Positions 25,487-34,462 are shown, numbered from the stretch's first letter. The stretch is DNA of 41,042 bases from Clostridia bacterium (GCA_900767885.1 CAAGAU010000022.1:1-41042), one strand, 5' to 3'. The notes: generated by a model not told the origin, from the sequence alone. Program-made: numbers and translations.

Positions 25487-27232
25487 TTATACCTCTTTCC
25501 AGAAGGCGGAACCTCTCTTCTTCCAGTACGAATAACTCTTTAAAAAGTAATCTTCGCCGTTTTTCGCGCTGACTCCCTCTTTAAGTATAGTGGTCGGAGT
25601 GCCCGGTTGAACGCCTATGGTATTCACCTTTGTAGAAATTAAATCGCTTCGGTTTTTAAGATAAAACGGCGAGTTGGAATAATAACTGAACGTTTCGCTC
25701 TTCTTGTTATAATTTATAAGCGTTTCGGTAAAATAGTTTGCATTTTTATAAGTTTCTTCGCTGACTTCGTAATTAAAGTCTTTAAGCGCGTGAGTTATGT
25801 CGGTAAACTTATCGAGCGCGCCGTCGCTGCACACGTACTGAACGAAATCGAGCGCGGCTTGTTTGTTCGCGCCGAGATTAGCCTTTACGCAAACGGACGC
25901 TTCGAGGTAATCGAGGAATACGTTGTTGCCTTCTTCGAGTTTGGCTTTGTTCGCTTTGGGCAGGGGCATCCAGCCGAATTTACGGTTTTGCTTGGAATAT
26001 TTGTCGTCCTTTTTAGCCATATTATTGAAAATAACGTTGGCTTCGGCTTCCCACCACGATCCGTCTACGAGCATTGCGTACTTCTCGTCGGAAACCGACA
26101 TATCCGTACCCGATTTAAGGAAAGTTTCCTGCGCGTCGGTCTGAGTAAACGCCGTGTTAAAACCGTCTTCGTTATAATAGTCCTCTTTGCCGACCATTTT
26201 CTTTACAAAGTCGAGCGCGTAATATTTGCCCGCCTGACGGAACACGTCGTAGCCGTTGGTATAATCTATAGTCGCGCTTTCGATAACGGGGTTGCCGTCC
26301 GAATCCTTAACGATGGCGGTACCCGCGTCGTTTAATTTTATAAGATCGGTCGCCTCGCCTTTGAACGAAAGATTGAGTTCCATCTGCTCAAGACCTTCGT
26401 ATTCCGCCTGCAAAGCGTTATAAAGTATATTCACGTAATAGTCCGTAAAGGTACCGGGTAACACGAAAGGCGTAACGCCGCGTTTGAGCATCTGTCCGCA
26501 AAGATAGAAAAACTCGTCGTAAGTCGCGGGGAGTCCGTCGTCCATAGAATAATCGACGCCGTTTTCCGTCCCCGTTTTACCGTCGGGACCCTTGCTCTTA
26601 TTCGGGTTGGTTTTGCTTATAAGCGAGGTGGTTTCCGAGTCCGAAATATAAAATCCGTACTCGTCGAAAAGTTCCACGTTATAAATAATACCCATCGCGC
26701 CCTTATAGTGCGGCACCGCATAATATTTTTCTTCCGCGCTTTCCGACGTCAATCCGCCGAAATACGAAATTTGTTTTTCGTTCATTTTGGACTTTATGGT
26801 CTTGTTATCGTATTTGCTCGTAGCGGTAACAATACCCGTAAGATCTTCGAGCGCGCCGCTCTGACGCCACGAATAATAATCGCCGCCCTCAAAAAAGAAC
26901 ACGTCGAAATTGGAGTTTTTGATATCGTCCGAAGAAAACTGCTTCATTGCGCCTTCGTGGTGTATCTGAACGCCCTTTTTACCCTCTTCGTAAACGGTAT
27001 CTTTATTAGCCTCCTCGAAATCCGCTTCGAGTTGCCATAACCATTCGTCTTTAAAACCCGCGTTGTACGTAAAGACCTGTACCTGGGTTTTTGTCGGATC
27101 GTAAGCCTTATTGTGTTCGCTGCTGCCGCCGTCGTCGAAACTCGGTTTTTTACAACCGGTCGCAGCCGTGGCGGCGGTAAACGCCATTCCGAGAGCCAAC
27201 GCCGACGCGAGCAATTTATTTCTTTTAAACAT
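25487..27232 (-). CDS. Sugar-binding lipoprotein of the ABC importer (family 1)
   Basis: A 581-residue extracellular solute-binding protein, larger than the usual 420-450 residues. Signal peptide and lipobox TATGC are followed by KKPSFDDGGSS. The first lobe has VQVFTYNAGFKDEWLWQLEADF and FDVFFFEGGDYYSW; the hinge phrase YYAVPHYKGAMGIIYNVELF is typical of sugar-binding family 1 proteins, as is DGSWWEAEANVIFNN later. The extra length suits a long oligosaccharide ligand. AAAGGAG at 27239-27245 supports the ATG. It is the first gene of the long operon, under a consensus-like promoter with an AraC-type box. Confidence 0.93.
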   Translation of the reverse strand: MFKRNKLLASALALGMAFTAATAATGCKKPSFDDGGSSEHNKAYDPTKTQVQVFTYNAGFKDEWLWQLEADFEEANKDTVYEEGKKGVQIHHEGAMKQFSSDDIKNSNFDVFFFEGGDYYSWRQSGALEDLTGIVTATSKYDNKTIKSKMNEKQISYFGGLTSESAEEKYYAVPHYKGAMGIIYNVELFDEYGFYISDSETTSLISKTNPNKSKGPDGKTGTENGVDYSMDDGLPATYDEFFYLCGQMLKRGVTPFVLPGTFTDYYVNILYNALQAEYEGLEQMELNLSFKGEATDLIKLNDAGTAIVKDSDGNPVIESATIDYTNGYDVFRQAGKYYALDFVKKMVGKEDYYNEDGFNTAFTQTDAQETFLKSGTDMSVSDEKYAMLVDGSWWEAEANVIFNNMAKKDDKYSKQNRKFGWMPLPKANKAKLEEGNNVFLDYLEASVCVKANLGANKQAALDFVQYVCSDGALDKFTDITHALKDFNYEVSEETYKNANYFTETLINYNKKSETFSYYSNSPFYLKNRSDLISTKVNTIGVQPGTPTTILKEGVSAKNGEDYFLKSYSYWKKRGSAFWKEV

Positions 27233-27289
27233 AGTTTACTCCTTTCGCTTACGGCAAACAGCATGCCGCAGCGTAATTTTCTCACTCAT

Positions 27290-27350
27290 ATTATATAGCA
27301 TATACCTGCGTTTGTCCATACTCATATAGATTTTTTTTTACGAATTTCTA
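27290..27350 (-). promoter_or_regulatory. Promoter with AraC-type tandem operator (site 1, importer operon)
   Basis: On the minus strand: box TAGAAATTCGTAAA (27337-27350), 18 bp, -35 TGGACA (27313-27318), 17 bp, -10 TATAAT (27290-27295). A degenerate second half-site, TCTATATGAGTA (27319-27330), starts 20 bp after the first and abuts the -35. The same geometry occurs at 34521-34581 and 39212-39272. The box also lies upstream of the divergent regulator gene, so it could serve autoregulation. Confidence 0.8.
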
Positions 27351-27367
27351 CTATTTTAAATTTTAAG

Positions 27368-27396
27368 TTTACTTTTTACGGATTTTATGATATAGT
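27368..27396 (+). promoter_or_regulatory. Promoter of the AraC-family regulator gene
   Basis: TTTACT (27368-27373), a 17-bp spacer and TATAGT (27391-27396), with GGAGGG at 27403-27408 and ATG at 27413. The 5' leader is about 10 nt. The shared operator box of site 1 lies 18 bp upstream of this -35. Confidence 0.65.
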
Positions 27397-27412
27397 TTTA
27401 GCGGAGGGTAAT

Positions 27413-28222
27413 ATGGCTGTCGTAACGTATAACAATTTCAGTTTTCATATTCAGCATAACGGCTACCCCGTAATACACGATCATATCGGCACTTACGAAT
27501 TTATTTTTGTTTTAAGCGGAGAAATAAGACATAAAATAAACGGCAGAAAAGAACTTTTAGAGCAGAATACCCTTTGTTTTTTGATTCCTACGGACAAACA
27601 CGCGCTCGAAAAAATCACGGAGGACTCTATTTATATCAGCCTTTCGGTTGTAAAAGAACACTTTGAAAAGTTGCTTGAATGGATCGCTCCCGATATAAAG
27701 GAACACGTTTTCAACTCATATAAAAGGCTGAAAATTTCCGCAGATTCGGCGGCGGAAATAATGAAACTTACCAATAAAGCGTTGACTTCCCCTCCCGACG
27801 TGCATTACGAATTTCTACACCTTATAACCTGCTTTCTCGTGCGCAAAATAACCACCTATCACTACGGGCGCGCAATTACGAAAAGTTATCGCCCCGCCGT
27901 AGAAAAATTCATTCAACTGCTCGAAGACGAAAAGAATCTGTCCGTCCCCTTACAAAAACTCGTATGGGAATCGGGGTATTCGTATACGCATTTAAACAAA
28001 CTGTTTTTAGAAGATACGGGCGTAAGCGTTGGTAAATTTTTCAGTAAAAAGAAATTGGGTTACGCCATAACCGCCATAAAATGCTCGGATATATCTCTGC
28101 AGAACATTTCCGAAACGCTCGGTTTTTCGACTTATTCGCACTTTTCGGCGTACTTTAAAAAATGTACGGGCGTTTCGCCGCTGCAATACAGACAAACTTC
28201 ACAGATGCCGCTTTTGTTCTGA
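27413..28222 (+). CDS. AraC-family transcriptional regulator
   Basis: A 269-residue regulator. The N-terminal ~140 residues form a cupin-like sensor (YPVIHDHIGTYEFIFVLSGEIRHKINGRK...LIPTDKHA). The C-terminal ~105 residues hold two helix-turn-helix units: VPLQKLVWESGYSYTHLNKLF and SLQNISETLGFSTYSHFSAYF, then KKCTGVSPLQYR, the AraC signature. It is divergent from the importer operon and most likely activates it through the TAGAAATTCGTAAA boxes found at three promoters in the window. The inducer is probably a sugar of the locus. Strong GGAGGG ribosome site; intrinsic terminator 56 bp after the stop. Confidence 0.93.
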   Translation: MAVVTYNNFSFHIQHNGYPVIHDHIGTYEFIFVLSGEIRHKINGRKELLEQNTLCFLIPTDKHALEKITEDSIYISLSVVKEHFEKLLEWIAPDIKEHVFNSYKRLKISADSAAEIMKLTNKALTSPPDVHYEFLHLITCFLVRKITTYHYGRAITKSYRPAVEKFIQLLEDEKNLSVPLQKLVWESGYSYTHLNKLFLEDTGVSVGKFFSKKKLGYAITAIKCSDISLQNISETLGFSTYSHFSAYFKKCTGVSPLQYRQTSQMPLLF

Positions 28223-28277
28223 GTTGATATGCCGCGCTCTTTGCAAAAACGGGTTGTAAAAAAACGACCGAATAAAG

Positions 28278-28325
28278 AAAGACTGCATCATCTATCCGAA
28301 AAGATAGAAACGCAGTCTTTTTTAT
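28278..28325. terminator. Bidirectional terminator between araC-type gene and rhamnosidase gene
   Basis: AAAGACTGC / GCAGTCTTT, with an inner CTATC/GATAG pairing, followed by TTTTTATT on the plus strand. The minus strand side has a weaker TTTCTTTATT run. The two genes converge here. Confidence 0.85.
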
Positions 28326-28372
28326 TATAAAAGGTATAATTTGATTTTGTTTTTTTTACAGCCCGTTTGGAT

Positions 28373-30283
28373 TTATCTTCTTAATATCTTTGCGTAAAAA
28401 TACACCGGCATTGCGCTCCAGCCGTGGCACAGACTGCCCGCGCCGCCGAAATCGTCCGCGCCGAGTTCGGTTTCCCAAAAACTCGTGGCGTCCTTTTTCA
28501 GCATCTGCACGTAAGTCTGGGCTATATCGTCCAACACGAAACCGCAGTAAAATCTGTCCGCATTTATAAGCGCGTCGTAAATGAATCCTTTTGTCGAGAG
28601 CGTAGCCTTAATCATGTTGCCCTCGTCGTTTTCGATACGGTCGGCAACACGTTTAGCCGTCTTTTTCTCGTCGGTCGCCGCACCCGCAAGAATAGCCAGA
28701 GCCGACGCAAGACAACTCGTTTTATCGTTTTTATCGCTTATTTTAAACGTGCCGTCGGCGGTTTCAAACGTTTCGGTTATGGCCTTAATCGTTTTTTCCG
28801 TTCCGCCCATGTCCATGCCGTACATTTTGCGATACGCTCTGTCCGCAAGGACGAAAGCGCAGTTAAGCGCGCAATGATATTCCTTTGCTTTGGGTTTATC
28901 CTTGTCTTTTCCTATGTCGCTGTCGTAATTGTCGCTGTCCTCGCTCCACTCGTAAAAGTTCCAGAAAGGAGCCTCAAATCGCGCTATAAGCCCGTTTTCT
29001 TCTATTCTGTCCTTAAACATCGAATACAATTTGTCAAGCGTGGGTTTTACCTCGTCGAGCAAAGTTTTGTCGCCGGTAAAATCGACGTATTCGCCTACCG
29101 CCAGAAAGTAAGCGAGCGAGAAAAACGGTATGGGGTAATCTATTCCGCCCGTAGCGCAAAGGCTTAATAAGCCGTATTTATCGACCGATTTGCTTATAAG
29201 CACGAGGTTTGCGCGCGCGTATTCGACGTTGCCGCCCTCGAACGCGTAATATCCGCAAAGAGCCTGATTGCGCCCGTCGAAACAATACATTCCCTGCTCG
29301 CGCCAGGGGCAATCCTCGTAATGCTCGTGCATGCAAAGTTTAAGCGTTTCTACGCAGGTAGAATATATTTCGTTTATTACTTCGTTGTCGTAGTCAACGA
29401 CTTTTTCTTTTACGGGATAGCCCGTAGGATATATACCAACGGCGTTTATGCTTTTTATAACGTCTTTCTCGGCAAAAATTTCAAGATAGCGGCAACCCAA
29501 CCTGCGGAAACAGTTTATATACTCGTTTTTACCTTTTACGGCGTTGTATTCTACGGTAAAATATCTGCCGCCGACGTCAATCCTTACTCCGCCGTCATAA
29601 ATATGCTCGCCGTAACCGATAGTTAAAAGTCCGCTTTTCTTACAGGTTATATCCAGATATAAAAACCCCGTGGTTTCTTTGCCGAGATCGATAAGCACCG
29701 AGTTTTCGGTTTTTATTATCTGACCCTTTATAAACTCGCCTAAAAACTGATTTTTAATTCCGCGCGGATAAAAAGCCGCGGGTCTTTCGCCCGAAACTGC
29801 GTTATGATATTTTTTATCTTCGCTCTTTTTGGTCGCGTCGTACAAAAACGAAAAGCCGAGTTGTACGGTTATTTCTTTTTTATACCCGTTTTTATATTCG
29901 TCCATTACGCGGCATTTTGTGTTTTCGTCGCTGCAAAGCACGGTTTTGCCGTCCGTCTGCAACTCGAATATAACACCTCCGGGCGCGGCTATATAGTTGG
30001 CGGTATCCACTCCGCCGCGATAGACCTGCACTTTTATTTCGTCGCCGCCCTTTACTCTGCCGCTTAAATCGAAACAGTCGTAAAGTTTATAGCTTGGCAT
30101 ATCCGCGCAGGCGGAAAACGCGACAGGCAGAATTTCGTCGTTTTTAAACGCCGCAAACGCCCCGTCGCACGAAATGAAAAGTTTAATTTCGTTGCCGTCG
30201 GACGGAACGCGAATTAAAAATTCGGAGTAGGTATCTTCGCCGATTTCTTCGGCATTTTTAATCCATTTTGCTTGTTCAAACAT
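28373..30283 (-). CDS. GH78-like alpha-L-rhamnosidase, cytosolic
   Basis: A 636-residue protein without signal peptide. An N-terminal beta-sandwich region (about 1-290) precedes an (alpha/alpha)6 barrel. The barrel has HEHYEDCPWREQGMYCFDGR (about 320-339), the GH78 region holding the general acid and sugar-contact residues, WNFYEWSED, and GAGSLCHGWSAMP near the C-terminus, a GH78 hallmark. It should hydrolyse terminal alpha-L-rhamnose from imported oligosaccharides. Its start overlaps the end of the MFS gene by 8 bp, so the two are co-translated. Related unsaturated-rhamnogalacturonan families are less likely given the CPWREQ motif. Confidence 0.82.
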   Translation of the reverse strand: MFEQAKWIKNAEEIGEDTYSEFLIRVPSDGNEIKLFISCDGAFAAFKNDEILPVAFSACADMPSYKLYDCFDLSGRVKGGDEIKVQVYRGGVDTANYIAAPGGVIFELQTDGKTVLCSDENTKCRVMDEYKNGYKKEITVQLGFSFLYDATKKSEDKKYHNAVSGERPAAFYPRGIKNQFLGEFIKGQIIKTENSVLIDLGKETTGFLYLDITCKKSGLLTIGYGEHIYDGGVRIDVGGRYFTVEYNAVKGKNEYINCFRRLGCRYLEIFAEKDVIKSINAVGIYPTGYPVKEKVVDYDNEVINEIYSTCVETLKLCMHEHYEDCPWREQGMYCFDGRNQALCGYYAFEGGNVEYARANLVLISKSVDKYGLLSLCATGGIDYPIPFFSLAYFLAVGEYVDFTGDKTLLDEVKPTLDKLYSMFKDRIEENGLIARFEAPFWNFYEWSEDSDNYDSDIGKDKDKPKAKEYHCALNCAFVLADRAYRKMYGMDMGGTEKTIKAITETFETADGTFKISDKNDKTSCLASALAILAGAATDEKKTAKRVADRIENDEGNMIKATLSTKGFIYDALINADRFYCGFVLDDIAQTYVQMLKKDATSFWETELGADDFGGAGSLCHGWSAMPVYFYAKILRR

Positions 30284-31562
30284 TTCTTTTACCCTTAAAT
30301 CTTATAATAAAATATATTACGGACGCCAGAACGCATACCGCGCTTAACGCAGCGAGCAACAAAAACACGGCGTGCCAGCCGAGTCCGTCCGCAAACGCGC
30401 CTAAGCCGTATGCACTCAAAGTGCTGCCGACGTAACAAAGTCCGTTCATTGTACCCGCGAGTAAACCCGCGTTGAATTGTTTTTTAAGGTATAGCGGAGC
30501 CATACTCGTTATAACGTTGTTTGTGGCCGAAGTCAGGAGCGATACTCCCGCAAGACATGCAAGAGTTATAACTATGCCCAAAGTTCCGCCGCCCGCAAGC
30601 GTAAGACAAAACGTCAATGCGGCTATAACGGCAAACGCCATGCCGCACAGGTCTACAAAATCGCGCACTTTTTTATTGAGCGCGACCGCAACCGCCGTAC
30701 CGAACAGCGCGAGCATAGGCATTACGAGCGTTAATATTATGCCTATCGAATCGGGAACGCCGTACTGCTCTTTGAGTATTGCGGGGACCCACGTTGTAAG
30801 TCCGTCTTTTACCAGGTTGGTTATTATTGCGAAAAACCCGAGCGCAACTACCGAAAACACCATAACGCCGCCAGTTTTTACCTTAGGCGCATTATCGGCG
30901 GAATAGGCGGTTTCACCGACCGTCGGTGCGGCTTCATCCTGCTTTTTCTCGGCGACGCACGCCCTTGTCAACTTATCGAAAAACAATACCCATACGATGG
31001 CTATTGCAGGCAACACCGCCGCCGCAAGATAAAAAATAACGCGATAATTGCCTATTGCCACGAATAAAGCGGAAAGACCGTAAACGGCAAACGTGCCTGC
31101 GGCAACGGTAGTACCCATTACCACTACCACTTTGGGGGAATATTCGGCTTTGAGAGTTTCGGACAACAGCCGTATAAGCGACGGCCACAACACGGACAAA
31201 GCCGCGCCGTTTATAAGCCACAAAAACCTGATAACCGTAAAACTTTTAACTATTCCTACCGTAAAATTACATATAGCCGAAATAAACAAAACGCAAAAAA
31301 CAAGGTTTTTAATATCGTATTTTTTGCAGAAAATTCCGTTTACTATCTGTCCCGCACCGTATGCGAAAAAGAAAAAAGTGCTTGCCATACCCGCCATTGC
31401 GTGCGTAACGCCGAAATCGCGCTCGATATTTACGATATTCGCGCTATAACCCAATTTACCTATGTAAGAGCAGGCGTATACCAGCCAGCAAAGCACAAGC
31501 AGAAACAAAGCCTCTCTGCTCATTTTTTTTATTTGTTTTTCTTCGTTTTCCTTTCTCGACAT
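30276..31562 (-). CDS. MFS transporter (OPA/anion-symporter-like)
   Basis: A 428-residue, 12-span major facilitator. The region RFLWLINGAALSVLWPSLIRLLSE and the loop after span 2 (KKYDIKNL) fit organophosphate or organic-anion relatives such as GlpT/UhpT; family placement is tentative. The central loop (KKQDEAAPTVGETAYSAD) is hydrophilic. The frame is open to 31604, but that start would lie upstream of the -10 box at 31585-31590. ATG 31562 has AAGGTG a few bases before it and is chosen. It is co-transcribed with the rhamnosidase, so it may import a rhamnosylated sugar or export a product. Confidence 0.85.
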   Translation of the reverse strand: MSRKENEEKQIKKMSREALFLLVLCWLVYACSYIGKLGYSANIVNIERDFGVTHAMAGMASTFFFFAYGAGQIVNGIFCKKYDIKNLVFCVLFISAICNFTVGIVKSFTVIRFLWLINGAALSVLWPSLIRLLSETLKAEYSPKVVVVMGTTVAAGTFAVYGLSALFVAIGNYRVIFYLAAAVLPAIAIVWVLFFDKLTRACVAEKKQDEAAPTVGETAYSADNAPKVKTGGVMVFSVVALGFFAIITNLVKDGLTTWVPAILKEQYGVPDSIGIILTLVMPMLALFGTAVAVALNKKVRDFVDLCGMAFAVIAALTFCLTLAGGGTLGIVITLACLAGVSLLTSATNNVITSMAPLYLKKQFNAGLLAGTMNGLCYVGSTLSAYGLGAFADGLGWHAVFLLLAALSAVCVLASVIYFIIRFKGKRNV

Positions 31563-31584
31563 AAATTGCACCTTAGAGAGTTTA

Positions 31585-31613
31585 AGTATAATACGCAAAC
31601 ACATTTATGTCAA
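31585..31613 (-). promoter_or_regulatory. Consensus promoter of the MFS-rhamnosidase pair
   Basis: On the minus strand TTGACA (31608-31613), 17-bp spacer, TATACT (31585-31590). No TAGAAATTCGTAAA box is present, so this unit is controlled differently from the other three promoters in the locus. Confidence 0.8.
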
Positions 31614-31631
31614 GCGATTTTAACAAATCGC
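31614..31631. promoter_or_regulatory. 7-bp inverted repeat abutting the MFS -35 box
   Basis: GCGATTT-TAAC-AAATCGC is a perfect inverted repeat with a 4-base centre. It begins one base after the -35 hexamer. Its place suits a dimeric regulator; no candidate is identified in the window beyond the AraC-type protein, whose boxes look different. Confidence 0.5.
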
Positions 31632-31655
31632 CCCTTTTGTCTTGCGTTTTTGTTT

Positions 31656-31696
31656 AAAAAAAATACGACGGGCGGACTTATCAGAAGTCCGCCCGT
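31656..31696 (-). terminator. Terminator of the 914-residue lipoprotein gene
   Basis: A 12-bp perfect stem (ACGGGCGGACTT / AAGTCCGCCCGT), 5-base loop, and eight T on the minus strand 4 bases after the stem. It lies 22 bp past the stop. Confidence 0.9.
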
Positions 31697-31717
31697 ATAC
31701 ATACTTTAAAGTTTAAG

Positions 31718-34462
31718 TCAAGCCGCGCTTTCTACCACGTTATATGTTGCGCCGTTCAACGCCATGGAAGTAGGAATCCAATAAGAATCGGCTCCCGTAA
31801 CCGCGGTCCACGTGCCGCACCAGTAATAAAGTTTTTTAGCGTTTACAACAACGTTATCGCAATCAACGTAATTGCCGTCAGCCGTAGTCGGATTACCCGC
31901 GCGTTTGGTATATACGCCGATAAAATTAAATATCTCCTGACCGTTTGCGTTTACGGTAACGTTCTTTAACTTGCACGAATCTGCAAGATAACCGAATAAA
32001 AATCCGGACTTTGACCTGTTTTGCGTACCTACGCTACTCGTTTTAACGTTTATAATCACGTTTTTGATTGTCGAATTTCCGGCTTGATGAGCAATTACGT
32101 TTGCATAATCCGCACCGGTATGAACAAGATCGACAAACGTTACGTTCATTACAACCGCGTTTTTCATCGCGCCGAATAAACCGTACCTGCCGCCGTCAAG
32201 CGCAGAACCCTTCTCGTCGAGATTTCCGCCGGTGTTGTAGTTTTTAATCTGATGTCCCATACCGTCAAACGTACCGGAGAAAAACGGATAAACGTTTTTC
32301 TGTATCGTACCGTCGTTGCTGGCGGCAGAATTTGCAGTGTTATACCAAGCGGGTAAAGCAAGGGCGGTGTTTTTAAAGTCTATATCGTTTGCAAGTACGA
32401 AATAACCGTAAGTCGCGGTTTTATCGGTAATGCAAGTTTTAAATTCCTCGGCAGTCGAAATCGATTTTGTCGCCAAAAGAACTTTAACCGAAAGCAGGTT
32501 TACCGCTTTGTCTTTCTGCATGGTAACCTCAACGGTTCTTTCGCCTATCGCGCCCGCCGAGAAAGCGGTTACGGGCAAAATAAGTTGATTTTCGTTGTTT
32601 ACGCTTGCGCCGACTATTTCGTCGCCGTTGAATTTAACGCTTACAAGAGTACCGTAATTTTCGCCGAGATCGATCGTTACGTTGCCGGTTGCGCCGACGG
32701 TCTGCGCTCCGAGTTCCTTAGTAGTATCGGCAACCTTAAGATCTACTATAAAGCTCTTGCCGTTATTACTTATTTCTATTTCGTTTATTTCGTCTTTATT
32801 ATAGGTAAGTCCCGTTATCGGGTACTCTGCGGGGGTCATTGCGGGATATCCTTCGCTGTCAAGTCTGCCCCAATAAGTTATCTCTCTTGCGTTTACCGTT
32901 ACGTTTTCGCAGGTAATAATTTTGGTCTTATCGGTAAAAGCAACAAATTTACCATTCTCATCCGTGCTATACGAATCCGTGGCGGGTTTTATCCACCAAC
33001 CGAACAAACTCGAAATAGTGCAACCGCTTGCGTTTACCGTAAGGTTTTTATAAACGTTTCTGTTTGCATACGCGCCGCAAATAAATCCGCGACCGTTCAA
33101 AGTGCCGTCGGTAGGCTGAACAGCCGTACCCGTAAGCGACGTTTTTGCAACGTTTATAGTTATGTTATCAAAGGTAACGCCCGCTATACTGTGTCCGAAA
33201 ATATTGGCGTTTACCAAACCGTTATCGTGCCACACTCCGTCCACGACAAGATTTTTAACGGTGGATTTTACCTCACCCGTATCGTCGATTATAAGGAACA
33301 GACCGAACGGGTTGGCGGTGTTAAAGTTTTTAAGCGCATAGCCTCTGCCGTCGAAAGTGCCGACAAAACCTATTTTGCCGTTTACCTGGTTTGCCTTGTG
33401 AGCAAAACTCGAAACGTTCGCTTCTGCGGGGAACGCAGGATCGCGAAGTGCCTCGTGATTAAAGTCGATATCGGAAGCGATAGTATAATAGCCGTAAACG
33501 CCGCTCTTGCCGTCGTCGGCGTCTTTAATTCTGGCGTTGAACGAAATAGGATCTCTTAAAAGAGTATTCCATTCTTCCACGCTCGAAATAACCCTGGTAG
33601 CAACGGTAAGATGAACTGTAAGTTTATAAACTCCGTCTTCGCGCTCTATAACGCACAATATAGTCTGTTCACCCGCATCCTCGGCAGAGAACGTATCTTT
33701 GGGGAGAGTAATCACGCCGTTTTCAAGCGTAACTCCGTCCAGTTCGAATCTGCCGTATACAACCGACAATAATTTGCCGTTATACGCTTCGCCTATATTT
33801 ATAGTGTAACTTTCCGCGCCGATTTCCTGATTTTCGGTAAGAACGTTGGTCTGTTTTACTTTAAGGTCTATTTCAAAAGTTTTTCTTTCGTTTTCGTTTT
33901 CGCTTTCTACTTTATACAAGTCTTTTACGGTAACGGCCATGCTCTCGCCGCAAGCGCAGGCGTAAGTATCGCCGTCGAGTTTAAACTCGTGCGCGCTTTC
34001 GACCTTTGCGCCGCATACAGTGCATACTTTCCAGTGTTTTTCGGCGTTGTGTCCCGCAAAATCTTTACCCAAAACGTGATTTTGTTTTTCGATGACGTGC
34101 GCGGGGTCGTTTTTACATACGCCCTTATGCGTTCCGTCGCCGTTATCGGTATATTCGTAATCGTGTCCCTTGGCGGCGATTTCTTCGGTTACCTTATAAC
34201 CGCATACCGTACATTCTTTATGCTTGCTGCCTTTTTCGGTGCAAGTTTCCGCCTTATCGGTTACCCAATCCCCAAAGGTATGGGGCGCAACCTCGACTTT
34301 TTCGTTGTCTTCCGCACAAACTTTCCAGTGTTGTTCGGCGTCATTTTGCCAGTCGCCGCTTGCCGTATGCGTATGCGTATTGGTGTTTCCGCACGAAACC
34401 GCAAAAAAACAAGCCGTTGCAACGATCAAAACCGCCAACAACGATTTTATGCCTTTCTTCAT
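31718..34462 (-). CDS. Large lipoprotein with Cys/His modules and duplicated beta-helix
   Basis: A 914-residue lipoprotein (lipobox AVSC, then a THTHT stretch). Residues about 25-180 hold repeated Cys/His modules: HWKVCAEDNEK, AETCTEKGSKHKECTVCG, GVCKNDPAH, HWKVCTVCGAK and YACACGE. They resemble small metal-binding knuckles and recur in the phosphoesterase lipoprotein at 12029. The remainder is an internal duplication: each copy has an Ig-like part (DLKV...INIGEAYNG, or DLGENYGT) and a beta-helix part (YYTIASDIDF...GTFDGRGYALKNF; YFVLANDIDF...GTFDGMGHQIKNY). No catalytic motif was recognised; glycan binding is likely. GGAGGG precedes the ATG. It is transcribed alone from operator site 2. Confidence 0.75.
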   Translation of the reverse strand: MKKGIKSLLAVLIVATACFFAVSCGNTNTHTHTASGDWQNDAEQHWKVCAEDNEKVEVAPHTFGDWVTDKAETCTEKGSKHKECTVCGYKVTEEIAAKGHDYEYTDNGDGTHKGVCKNDPAHVIEKQNHVLGKDFAGHNAEKHWKVCTVCGAKVESAHEFKLDGDTYACACGESMAVTVKDLYKVESENENERKTFEIDLKVKQTNVLTENQEIGAESYTINIGEAYNGKLLSVVYGRFELDGVTLENGVITLPKDTFSAEDAGEQTILCVIEREDGVYKLTVHLTVATRVISSVEEWNTLLRDPISFNARIKDADDGKSGVYGYYTIASDIDFNHEALRDPAFPAEANVSSFAHKANQVNGKIGFVGTFDGRGYALKNFNTANPFGLFLIIDDTGEVKSTVKNLVVDGVWHDNGLVNANIFGHSIAGVTFDNITINVAKTSLTGTAVQPTDGTLNGRGFICGAYANRNVYKNLTVNASGCTISSLFGWWIKPATDSYSTDENGKFVAFTDKTKIITCENVTVNAREITYWGRLDSEGYPAMTPAEYPITGLTYNKDEINEIEISNNGKSFIVDLKVADTTKELGAQTVGATGNVTIDLGENYGTLVSVKFNGDEIVGASVNNENQLILPVTAFSAGAIGERTVEVTMQKDKAVNLLSVKVLLATKSISTAEEFKTCITDKTATYGYFVLANDIDFKNTALALPAWYNTANSAASNDGTIQKNVYPFFSGTFDGMGHQIKNYNTGGNLDEKGSALDGGRYGLFGAMKNAVVMNVTFVDLVHTGADYANVIAHQAGNSTIKNVIINVKTSSVGTQNRSKSGFLFGYLADSCKLKNVTVNANGQEIFNFIGVYTKRAGNPTTADGNYVDCDNVVVNAKKLYYWCGTWTAVTGADSYWIPTSMALNGATYNVVESAA

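Noticed and set aside
32585..33559. 324-codon plus-strand ORF opposite the 914-residue lipoprotein gene
   Set aside because: Antisense shadow; the minus-strand gene has a signal peptide, lipobox and recognisable repeats, while this frame shows no family features.
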